From an uncultured Oscillospiraceae bacterium (GTDB lineage: Bacteria > Bacillota > Clostridia > Oscillospirales > Oscillospiraceae), in contig CAKUCT010000038.1 in NCBI GenBank assembly GCA_934643765.1, positions 1 to 11,886 on the forward strand: 11,886 nucleotides of DNA, written 5' to 3'. Positions 6,918 to 11,886 of the stretch are shown piece after piece. Position 1 is the stretch's first letter, and the number at the start of each line of letters is the position of its first letter. The notes beneath the pieces are model-generated. The model worked only from the letters and a program-made list of their open reading frames with translations. It was not told the origin of the DNA and did no database searches. The position numbers and the translations under genes are program-made.

Positions 6918-7823
6918 TCAGAACAGGCCCGATGCCTGCGCCGCACGGGCGAGGAAGGCTCTGGTTTCGGCTTCCGCCGCCCAACCGTCGTGCTTCGGCC
7001 GCGCCTCCACGGCGACGGGGATGACCGGCCGCGTCAAAGGAAGCGTCTTGACATCGTTCAGAATTTCCACCGCCGATGCGTCCGTCAGATAACCCGGCGC
7101 GCCCGGCATCAGATGGTAGTCTCCGTAAAGGCCGCTTGCAGGGTCGAGCACGGCGTTGCACAGGTGCACATGGCCGACGGTGTCCCCCGCCTCCTGCAGC
7201 GAGCGGTGCAGGTCTTTTTCCTGCAGCGCCATATGCGAAGAGTCCCAGACCATATAGACCAGCTCGTTTTCCGCCTGCTCGCGTGCGGTGCGGATGAGCT
7301 TGGCCGCTTCCTTCGCCGTGCCGACGGCGCCGTGCTTGTGGACATCGCGGTCCAAGGGCTCAATGAGCAGCGTGAAGTTTTCATAGCGCCCGGCTTTTGC
7401 CGCAAGAATCGTCATGGCCTCCTGCGCGCGTGCAAGCGCCTCGGGCAGCTGGTGCGGATGCTGCGGCCGCGGGCCGCTCAGAATGGAAAATGCGTTCGCG
7501 CCGGACTGCGCTGCAATATCCATGAGCTCAGACACGCGCGCGACAGCATGCTTCCATGCCTCCGGCTCCAGACTGCTTAAGTTCAGATGCTCGCCGTTAA
7601 TATAAAGAGAGGCCCAGCTTGTCCAGTAGAGCCCATTTGCCTGGCACAGCTTTGCAATCTCGGCCGCCTCCGGCGCCTGGCACAGGACGCTGGTCTCAAT
7701 CGAGCGGTAAAAGCCGGTGTCCGCGATCCGCGCGACCTGCTCTGCAGGCGTGCTGTTGTGTTCTTCGCAGGCCATCAGCTCCATCAGCTGAACACCCGGC
7801 AGGTATGTGACAGAATGCGTCAT
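6918..7823 (-). CDS. Sugar phosphate isomerase/epimerase (AP-endonuclease-2 TIM barrel), 301 aa
   Basis: This second and more divergent barrel of the same superfamily keeps a complete metal site: E155 (L-L-I-E-P-L-D), D194 and H197 (V-W-D-S-S-H), H220 (V-G-H-V-H-L-C-N) and E273 (V-A-V-E-A-R-P). It has extra loops, for example H122-P-H124 and the Gly/Pro-rich stretch around 231-246, that are absent from its 262-aa neighbour. This suggests a different substrate rather than a recent duplication. ATG 7823 follows AAGGAGG at 7 nt. The 5' leader holds two hairpins (7885-7924 and 7844-7862), and no convincing promoter is visible, so expression probably depends on read-through from the upstream gene. 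The last residues are A-S-G-L-F. The enzyme is cytoplasmic and its reaction is unassigned. Confidence 0.83.
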   Translation of the reverse strand: MTHSVTYLPGVQLMELMACEEHNSTPAEQVARIADTGFYRSIETSVLCQAPEAAEIAKLCQANGLYWTSWASLYINGEHLNLSSLEPEAWKHAVARVSELMDIAAQSGANAFSILSGPRPQHPHQLPEALARAQEAMTILAAKAGRYENFTLLIEPLDRDVHKHGAVGTAKEAAKLIRTAREQAENELVYMVWDSSHMALQEKDLHRSLQEAGDTVGHVHLCNAVLDPASGLYGDYHLMPGAPGYLTDASAVEILNDVKTLPLTRPVIPVAVEARPKHDGWAAEAETRAFLARAAQASGLF

Positions 7824-7843
7824 AAACGCGCCTCCTTGTTAAG

Positions 7844-7862
7844 TTTCGCCTCCAGGGCGAAA
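7844..7862 (-). promoter_or_regulatory. Leader hairpin just upstream of the 301-aa isomerase gene
   Basis: TTTCGCC (7844-7850) and GGCGAAA (7856-7862) form a perfect 7-bp stem with a 5-nt loop. It ends about 7 nt upstream of the AAGGAGG site. On the minus strand the T-run lies before the stem, so it is not a terminator. It could stabilise the mRNA or modulate initiation. Confidence 0.4.
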
Positions 7863-7884
7863 AAAGTGAAATCTCTTCGACAGG

Positions 7885-7924
7885 AAAACGGGCCGGAGCA
7901 TTTTACATAGCCCCGGCCCGTTTT
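7885..7924 (-). terminator. Intra-cluster terminator-like hairpin after the URO-D-like gene
   Basis: AAAACGGGCCGG (7885-7896) and CCGGCCCGTTTT (7913-7924) form a perfect 12-bp inverted repeat with a 16-nt loop, beginning 4 nt after the URO-D-like stop codon. On the minus strand the GC stem ends in TTTTCC, a short U-tract, so partial termination is plausible. The stem is nearly symmetric and could also act on plus-strand transcripts. Confidence 0.65.
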
Positions 7925-7928
7925 GTGA

Positions 7929-8999
7929 TTACTGGAAGTTTGCGGGGTCTGCGTTGTAGTCGTCAACGACAAGGCGCAGCTGGTGAATGACCTCAGGATC
8001 GACATCCAGCGGCAGCGAGCAGCCGGGCGCGAAGATGAAGCGGTTGTCGCCGGACTCCTTGGCAAGCTGGGCCAGACGCTTTGCAAAGTTGGAGCGCACA
8101 TGCTTCACATCGCCGTAGAAGTCATAGAACTGGTCGGTGCCGCCGATGAGGACCTTGTCGGTCATCGCGCGCATTTCCGCGACGGAAACGATGCCGGGGC
8201 CGCTCTTGCCGTGCGGCATGTTCTCCCAGTTGATGGCCTGCACATCGTATTCCAGATACTTCTTGATGTACATGTCCTTCTGACCGTGCGCATGGAGCAT
8301 ATTGAACCAGGCCTTCTCGTTGCAGTAGGCAACGAGCTGCTTGTCATAGGCTGCGCAGTAGCGGTCAAAATCGTCCTCGCTGATCATGGACGGCGAAGAG
8401 TGCTTGCTGGCGATGAAGAAGCCGTCGGCACCAGCCTCAGAGAAGGCGTCGACAATGTTCATGTTTGTCTGCAGCAGAGCCTTGAGCGCCTTATGGAGCT
8501 TTTCCGGGCACTCGTCGGCAAACTCATGGAAACGCTCGTTGCTGCCGCTCAGATCGGGGATCAGCGTACAGGGCGTAAAGAGCGTCGCAACAATGGGGAT
8601 CGAGCCCTTGTAATGCTCAGCCAGAATGCGGATCACTTCCGCGTTTCTCTGGATAACGGGATTATCCTTCGAGATCACCGGCAGATTTTCCAGATCGTCT
8701 TCGGTTTTGATCAGCGGCGTGCGGATATCGGCCAGACGCTTGATCTTCTGGAACTCCAGAGGAATGTTCTCCGAATAGAACTCCAGATCTTCACCGTAAG
8801 CTTCCGGCACGTACCAGCCGTTGGACATGAGCTTGACAAAGTCCCAGTTGTTTTCATCTGTCATGGAGATGACACGCTTTGCAAACTCTTCCGGGCTCTT
8901 CCGGTCGATGTCCGGCGTGTGCATCCAGCCGCACGCGCCAATGAAGTCCACGTGCTTTTTTTCCAGCATCGCTTTGATTTTTTCTGTTGCGTTCATCAT
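7929..8999 (-). CDS. Uroporphyrinogen decarboxylase superfamily protein (methyltransferase-like, not HemE)
   Basis: This 356-aa soluble protein has the URO-D/MtaA TIM-barrel layout: a middle segment F-S-E-A-G-A-D-G-F-F (186-195), a strand M-L-H236-A-H238-G, a later G-G-T-D (286-289) and the C-terminal F-A-P-G-C327-S-L-P signature. The HemE N-terminal motif with its catalytic arginines is absent (the region reads G-A-C-G-W-M-H), so it is not the haem enzyme. MtaA-type methylcobamide:CoM methyltransferases bind zinc through H-x-C...C; here the site would be H236-x-H238...C327, which is unusual. No corrinoid protein is in the window. ATG 8999 and ATG 8996 are both possible starts, at 4 and 7 nt from GGAGG (9004-9008); the second has better spacing. 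It lies 52 bp after the amidohydrolase and is followed by the hairpin at 7885-7924. Confidence 0.82.
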   Translation of the reverse strand: MMNATEKIKAMLEKKHVDFIGACGWMHTPDIDRKSPEEFAKRVISMTDENNWDFVKLMSNGWYVPEAYGEDLEFYSENIPLEFQKIKRLADIRTPLIKTEDDLENLPVISKDNPVIQRNAEVIRILAEHYKGSIPIVATLFTPCTLIPDLSGSNERFHEFADECPEKLHKALKALLQTNMNIVDAFSEAGADGFFIASKHSSPSMISEDDFDRYCAAYDKQLVAYCNEKAWFNMLHAHGQKDMYIKKYLEYDVQAINWENMPHGKSGPGIVSVAEMRAMTDKVLIGGTDQFYDFYGDVKHVRSNFAKRLAQLAKESGDNRFIFAPGCSLPLDVDPEVIHQLRLVVDDYNADPANFQ

Positions 9000-9051
9000 A
9001 GAACCTCCAAGAAATTGTACAATATATTTTTCAATAAGTGTGGGAACGCAC

Positions 9052-10224
9052 TTATATCAAGCGGGATTGCAGGGCCGTGTAGCAGCCGAGCGCGTTGGTA
9101 TAGAGAATCTGGCGGGCGATGTCCATCGCGCGGCTCTCGCGCAGGCAGCCATCTTCCACGAGCTCATTTAAATACTGCGCCAGGATCTTACGGAAGCGCA
9201 TCGGCGCGTAGCCGTAAAGTTCCGGGATCGCGTTGGCGTCCGAGCCGTACATGACCTTGTCAAACGGCGCGCGCTCAAAGAGCATGCGCATGGACGTGAC
9301 GGCGTTTGCCGTGGAGAACCACACGGCACCGGAAAAATCGGTGTAGACATTGTCAAACTGCAGCGCCAGATTGCTCGTATCCGCCTCATACGGATGGCCC
9401 GCATGCAGAAGGACGACCTTCACGCGGTTGAACACGCGGCTGTCGAGCAGGAACGGCCCCAGGGCCAGCGGGCTCATCGTCTTATAATCGATGAACTTGC
9501 CGGCGCCCTCGCCGGTGTGAATCTGAATCGGAAGATCGTATTTCCCGGCCATCTCCACGCCGCGCATCAGGAAGAAATGATAAAACTTCTTCGCCTCAGC
9601 CGGGGTAATCTTACCGGAAATCAATTTGTTATATGTGTCCTCCGCCTCCTGTTCGGTCACGTTCAGCGCAATGTCGAGCCCGCCGTAGTAAGCGGCGCAG
9701 GTCTTGATGGCGATGGCGTGCTCCTGCTCAATCTGCTTGGGAAACTCGCGGTCAAACAGATCGCGCAGCTCGGAAAACGAGAGCTTCTGCGGCAGGGTGT
9801 CGTCCAGAAGGCGCTCAATGCGGACAATCTTTGCCTGCTTCCCGGGCGGAATGGAACCGTCAAAGTAAGCGATCTCCTCCGGGGTGTAGGACGGGGCGAA
9901 CAGCGGACTGCCAACCTCCAGGCAGTACATCTGCACATTTGTACCGGCTGTCAGATCGGCCAGGTATTTCTGCGGGTCGCGCTCATAGCGCGCGTTGCGC
10001 GCCTGCTCAATTTCCTGCAGGCTCGCCGACTCCGGCAGGCCGAGAAAGCCGCGCAGATATTCGCAGACCATTTCAAACAGCAGCGTATTGCGCGTATGAA
10101 CGGCCTGCCCCGGGCCCGGGATATAGCAGGTAACCTGCGACAGATCCGGCGCGCGGTTCGGGTGGACACGGTGGACATGCGTGTCGATCATGGGAATGGA
10201 CTGTAACGCTTCAGCGTGAATCAT
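9052..10224 (-). CDS. Metal-dependent amidohydrolase (amidohydrolase-2 / FluG N-domain-like)
   Basis: This 390-aa TIM-barrel enzyme has the amidohydrolase metal site: I-D-T-H16-V-H18 near the N-terminus, K174 (A-I-A-I-K-T-C), I-Q-I-H236-T-G-E-G, V-L-L-H274-A-G-H277 and M-Y-G-S-D329-A-N. The set fits the amidohydrolase-2 group, which includes decarboxylases, lactonases and the FluG N-terminal domain. Residues ~45-235 form a long helical insertion before the third ligand. The substrate cannot be assigned: hydrolysis of an amide or lactone, or non-oxidative decarboxylation, are all possible. ATG 10224 is preceded by GAGGAG at 6 nt. It starts 18 bp after the AraC-type stop codon, so the two genes are almost certainly co-transcribed. 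The protein has no signal peptide and is cytoplasmic. Confidence 0.85.
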   Translation of the reverse strand: MIHAEALQSIPMIDTHVHRVHPNRAPDLSQVTCYIPGPGQAVHTRNTLLFEMVCEYLRGFLGLPESASLQEIEQARNARYERDPQKYLADLTAGTNVQMYCLEVGSPLFAPSYTPEEIAYFDGSIPPGKQAKIVRIERLLDDTLPQKLSFSELRDLFDREFPKQIEQEHAIAIKTCAAYYGGLDIALNVTEQEAEDTYNKLISGKITPAEAKKFYHFFLMRGVEMAGKYDLPIQIHTGEGAGKFIDYKTMSPLALGPFLLDSRVFNRVKVVLLHAGHPYEADTSNLALQFDNVYTDFSGAVWFSTANAVTSMRMLFERAPFDKVMYGSDANAIPELYGYAPMRFRKILAQYLNELVEDGCLRESRAMDIARQILYTNALGCYTALQSRLI

Positions 10225-10242
10225 GGGATACTCCTCTTTTCT

Positions 10243-11151
10243 CTATCGTCTGGCCGCCTCTTTGCGGTAGACGCCGGGCGAGACGCCCGTATTGGTGCGG
10301 AAGTGACGGATAAAGGAATAGACGCTGGAAAAACCGGCAATCTCGGCAATTTTGGTCAGCGTGTAATCCGTGCTGTCGAGCAGAACCTTGATGCGGTCGA
10401 TGCGCGTGAAGGTAATGAGCTCGTTGATGGTGTGGGCAGAATACTTTTTGCAGATGCGGTTAGCCTGCCGCAGCTGCAGATTGATGTGGTCGGCGACATC
10501 CTCTGAATGGATATTTTCGAAGATGTGCTCGTCAATGAACGCCTTCATCGCGTCCATGCGCCAGTCAGAGCGCGTCATGCGCAGCGACTCGTTTTCCTGG
10601 TACACGCCATTTTTGAGAGCCTCGCTCTCCAGAACCTCCAGAATCATGGCGTTGATCAGATAACGCACGGAAAAGCGCTTGGCAAGATGGTCCTGCATGG
10701 CCTGCTGGCGCAGGGTATCAATCACAGCCGTCACAAGGGGGTTCGAAGACGCCGTCGGTGCCTTCAGCGCGTTGAACGCGGCGGAAATGCAGGAATTGTC
10801 CGATTCTGCCGTAAAGCCGATGACGAACTTGACCGTATCCGGATCGCCAAGCGACAGCGCGTGCACGCACGAGGGCGGAATCAAGACATACTGTCCCGGC
10901 TTTACATGCACCGTGCTCCCGTCAGACTGGAACTGAAAGATCTGCTCGCCCTTACAGATATAGTGGAGCTCGGCGACGATGTGCTGATGAAAATCGCGCA
11001 CAAGATCCTCCTTTGTAGAATAGGCAAAGCGGCACCAGGACGCCTTGAACTGCATGAGCTCCGACGTGAGCGAAAGATTCAGCCGGGAGACGATTTTCAG
11101 CTGGTTATATGCCTCATCATCCCAGCAAATTTGGTCAAATTGAGTGTCCAT
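10243..11151 (-). CDS. AraC-family transcriptional regulator with N-terminal cupin sensor
   Basis: This 302-aa regulator has a cupin-like N-terminal ligand domain (about residues 50-110: F-H-Q-H-I-V-A-E-L-H-Y-I, V-K-P-G-Q-Y-V-L-I-P-P-S-C-V-H). The C-terminal ~100 residues are an AraC/XylS DNA-binding domain with two helix-turn-helices, including a well-conserved second one (T-L-T-K-I-A-E-I-A-G-F-S-S-V-Y-S-F-I-R-H-F, then G-V-S-P-G-V-Y-R). Such proteins usually activate neighbouring catabolic genes when bound to a small carbohydrate or metabolite. I chose ATG 11151 because AGGTGA lies 5 nt before it; in-frame ATG 11157 and GTG 11160 lack a ribosome-binding site. It heads the minus-strand cluster with its own strong promoter and is divergent from the ABC lipoprotein gene, so it probably controls both. 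Confidence 0.9.
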   Translation of the reverse strand: MDTQFDQICWDDEAYNQLKIVSRLNLSLTSELMQFKASWCRFAYSTKEDLVRDFHQHIVAELHYICKGEQIFQFQSDGSTVHVKPGQYVLIPPSCVHALSLGDPDTVKFVIGFTAESDNSCISAAFNALKAPTASSNPLVTAVIDTLRQQAMQDHLAKRFSVRYLINAMILEVLESEALKNGVYQENESLRMTRSDWRMDAMKAFIDEHIFENIHSEDVADHINLQLRQANRICKKYSAHTINELITFTRIDRIKVLLDSTDYTLTKIAEIAGFSSVYSFIRHFRTNTGVSPGVYRKEAARR

Positions 11152-11156
11152 TTTCA

Positions 11157-11162
11157 TCACCT
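11157..11162 (-). promoter_or_regulatory. Ribosome-binding site of the AraC-family gene
   Basis: AGGTGA on the minus strand, 5 nt before ATG 11151. It overlaps the alternative starts ATG 11157 and GTG 11160 and favours the third one. It also overlaps the shared 15-mer at 11160-11174. Confidence 0.6.
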
Positions 11163-11174
11163 GTATGCAAAAAA
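11160..11174. repeat. 15-bp leader motif, copy 2 (CCTGTATGCAAAAAA)
   Basis: Identical to 4939-4953 and in the same orientation relative to its gene. It lies between the AraC gene's predicted transcription start and its start codon and touches the ribosome-binding site, so a bound protein or an RNA effect could block translation or elongation. A related TGCAAAAAA also occurs at 5098-5106. Confidence 0.4.
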
Positions 11175-11192
11175 CACGTTTTCACAGTTGCG

Positions 11193-11221
11193 ATTGTAGT
11201 ATTCTCTATAAGAAATGTCAA
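11193..11221 (-). promoter_or_regulatory. Predicted sigma-A promoter of the AraC-led cluster
   Basis: On the minus strand, a perfect -35 TTGACA (11216-11221), a 17-nt spacer and -10 TACAAT (11193-11198, 5 of 6). The start site should be near 11186, leaving a leader of about 35 nt. It looks strong enough for activator-independent expression. Confidence 0.8.
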
Positions 11222-11273
11222 TATTAGAGTCACAAGATGTCTAAAACTGATATTTTATCGTCGCGTTCTGCGC
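11222..11273. promoter_or_regulatory. Shared regulatory segment between divergent promoters
   Basis: These 52 bp lie between the two -35 boxes. ATGTC occurs at 11215-11219 and 11237-11241, 22 bp apart in direct orientation with similar flanks. That is close to the two-turn spacing of AraC-type half-sites. This is a position-based guess at the AraC-family operator. Confidence 0.3.
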
Positions 11274-11301
11274 TTGCATAAATAACGCGCTCGGCTATAA
11301 T
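11274..11301 (+). promoter_or_regulatory. Predicted sigma-A promoter of the ABC lipoprotein gene
   Basis: On the plus strand, -35 TTGCAT (11274-11279, 4 of 6), a 16-nt spacer and a perfect -10 TATAAT (11296-11301). Transcription would begin near 11308, giving a leader of about 95 nt before ATG 11403. No clear riboswitch fold was recognised in the leader. Confidence 0.7.
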
Positions 11302-11402
11302 CAAAAATAGAAAATCGCAAAAGACCTGTTGGGATGTGTTTGTTCATGTCGTTTTGGGTCTGCTGCGGTTTCAATACCAAAAGTTAAGGAGACACAAGAC
11401 AG

Positions 11403-11886
11403 ATGAAAAAGTTGATCGCACTGATTCTGGCCGTGCTGATGGTCGCCGGTATGTTCGCTGGCTGCGCAGCAAAGACGGAATCGACAGACACCAAGGCTTC
11501 TGACAGCGAAGCTGCTCAGACCGAGACCAATGCTAACGAAGAAACCACTGATTCTTCCGATGCTTCCAGCGAGATCAGCGAAGACGCCGGCGAGCTGCAC
11601 ATCGGTGTTCTCGCTCCGCTGACCGGCAACTGGGCTGAGCACGGCAAGGGCTTCCAGGTTGCTATGGACATGGCCGCTGAAGAAATCAACGCTGCTGGCG
11701 GCGTCAACGGCAAGAAGATCGTCATGGAATACGGCGATACCGAAGGCGACAACCAGAAGGCTACCGACGTTGCGACCCAGTTTGCTGAGGATCCCGAGAT
11801 CGTTGCGATGCTTGGTGACTTCTCCTCCGGCTGCTGCATGGCTGCCGCTCCCGTCTGCGACGAGTACGGCATCGTCCTCATCTCCC
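11403..11886 (+). CDS. ABC transporter substrate-binding lipoprotein, branched-chain amino acid type (partial)
   Basis: The first 161 codons are present and the gene continues past the right edge. Residues 1-21 are a lipoprotein signal peptide with lipobox F-A-G-C21. Residues ~24-62 are a Ser/Thr/Glu/Asp-rich tether. From residue 64 the Peripla_BP_6/LivJ-like fold begins: L-H-I-G-V-L-A-P-L-T-G-N-W-A-E-H-G, then A-A-E-E-I-N-A-A-G-G-V-N-G-K-K-I and a V-A-M-L-G-D-F-S-S-G strand-loop that usually contacts ligand. The protein is anchored outside the membrane and delivers a ligand, often an amino acid, amide, urea or aromatic acid, to a permease that is probably encoded downstream. ATG 11403 follows AAGGAG (11386-11391) at 11 nt. 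Repeated use of GCT, AAG and GAA codons suggests high expression. It is divergent from the AraC-family gene, which makes joint control likely. Confidence 0.9.
   Translation, partial: MKKLIALILAVLMVAGMFAGCAAKTESTDTKASDSEAAQTETNANEETTDSSDASSEISEDAGELHIGVLAPLTGNWAEHGKGFQVAMDMAAEEINAAGGVNGKKIVMEYGDTEGDNQKATDVATQFAEDPEIVAMLGDFSSGCCMAAAPVCDEYGIVLIS

Noticed and set aside
6285..7580. Plus-strand open frame of 431 codons opposite the two isomerase genes
   Set aside because: It crosses two well-supported minus-strand genes and their junction and shows low-complexity Arg/Ala/His-rich sequence.
9014..9023. Palindrome ATTGTACAAT upstream of the URO-D-like gene
   Set aside because: About a dozen 10-bp palindromes are expected by chance in this window, and there is no promoter nearby to support an operator.
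9045..9062. Short hairpin ATAAGTG/CACTTAT at the amidohydrolase stop codon
   Set aside because: The AT-rich 7-bp stem with an 8-nt loop is not followed by a T-run on the minus strand, so it is not a convincing terminator.
7983..9254. Plus-strand open frame of 423 codons opposite the URO-D-like gene
   Set aside because: It spans the end of one gene, an intergenic gap and part of another, and has no family motif. It is a shadow of the minus-strand codon pattern.
11302..11402. Possible riboswitch in the 95-nt leader of the lipoprotein gene
   Set aside because: Only a weak 5-bp AGACC/GGTCT pairing across a ~30-nt loop is visible, and no known aptamer signature or terminator is present.
11301..11881. 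Minus-strand open frames opposite the ABC lipoprotein gene
   Set aside because: The plus-strand reading has a lipobox and a LivJ-like fold with strong codon bias, and the opposite frames have no motif.

Overview
The window looks like a chromosomal segment of a Gram-positive anaerobe of the Bacillota, class Clostridia, probably a gut Oscillospirales-type bacterium. The evidence is strong AGGAGG-type ribosome-binding sites before almost every gene, sigma-A-like TTGACA/TATAAT promoters, a lipobox lipoprotein, a large secreted protein with Cys-ribbon and beta-helix modules, and GC-rich coding sequence with AT-rich intergenic regions. The assignment is inference from style and gene content; there is no rRNA or marker gene here.

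Eight genes lie on the minus strand and one on the plus strand. Positions 1-2450 hold the N-terminal ~816 codons of a secreted surface protein that runs off the left edge. Just upstream of it (2496-4901) is a large MalT/LuxR-type ATPase-HTH regulator whose promoter lies in the intergenic region 4902-5168. A strong hairpin terminator (5169-5210) separates this pair from the next block.

Positions 5246-11151, transcribed right to left, form a compact cluster: an AraC-family regulator, an amidohydrolase, a uroporphyrinogen-decarboxylase-superfamily protein (not HemE), two sugar-phosphate-isomerase/epimerase TIM barrels and an EamA/DMT membrane transporter. Gaps are 18, 52, 105, 15 and 1 bp. The 105-bp gap holds a terminator-like hairpin that may make expression of the distal three genes conditional. 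Divergent from the cluster is a branched-chain-amino-acid-type ABC substrate-binding lipoprotein (11403 to the right edge), and the two units share a 251-bp intergenic region with back-to-back promoters.

Inference: the AraC protein senses a small molecule taken up by the ABC system and controls an enzyme set (metal-dependent hydrolase or decarboxylase, methyltransferase-like barrel, two epimerase-like barrels) that processes it, with the DMT protein moving a substrate or product across the membrane. The substrate cannot be read from the sequence. No tRNA, rRNA, CRISPR array, insertion sequence or phage gene was seen.
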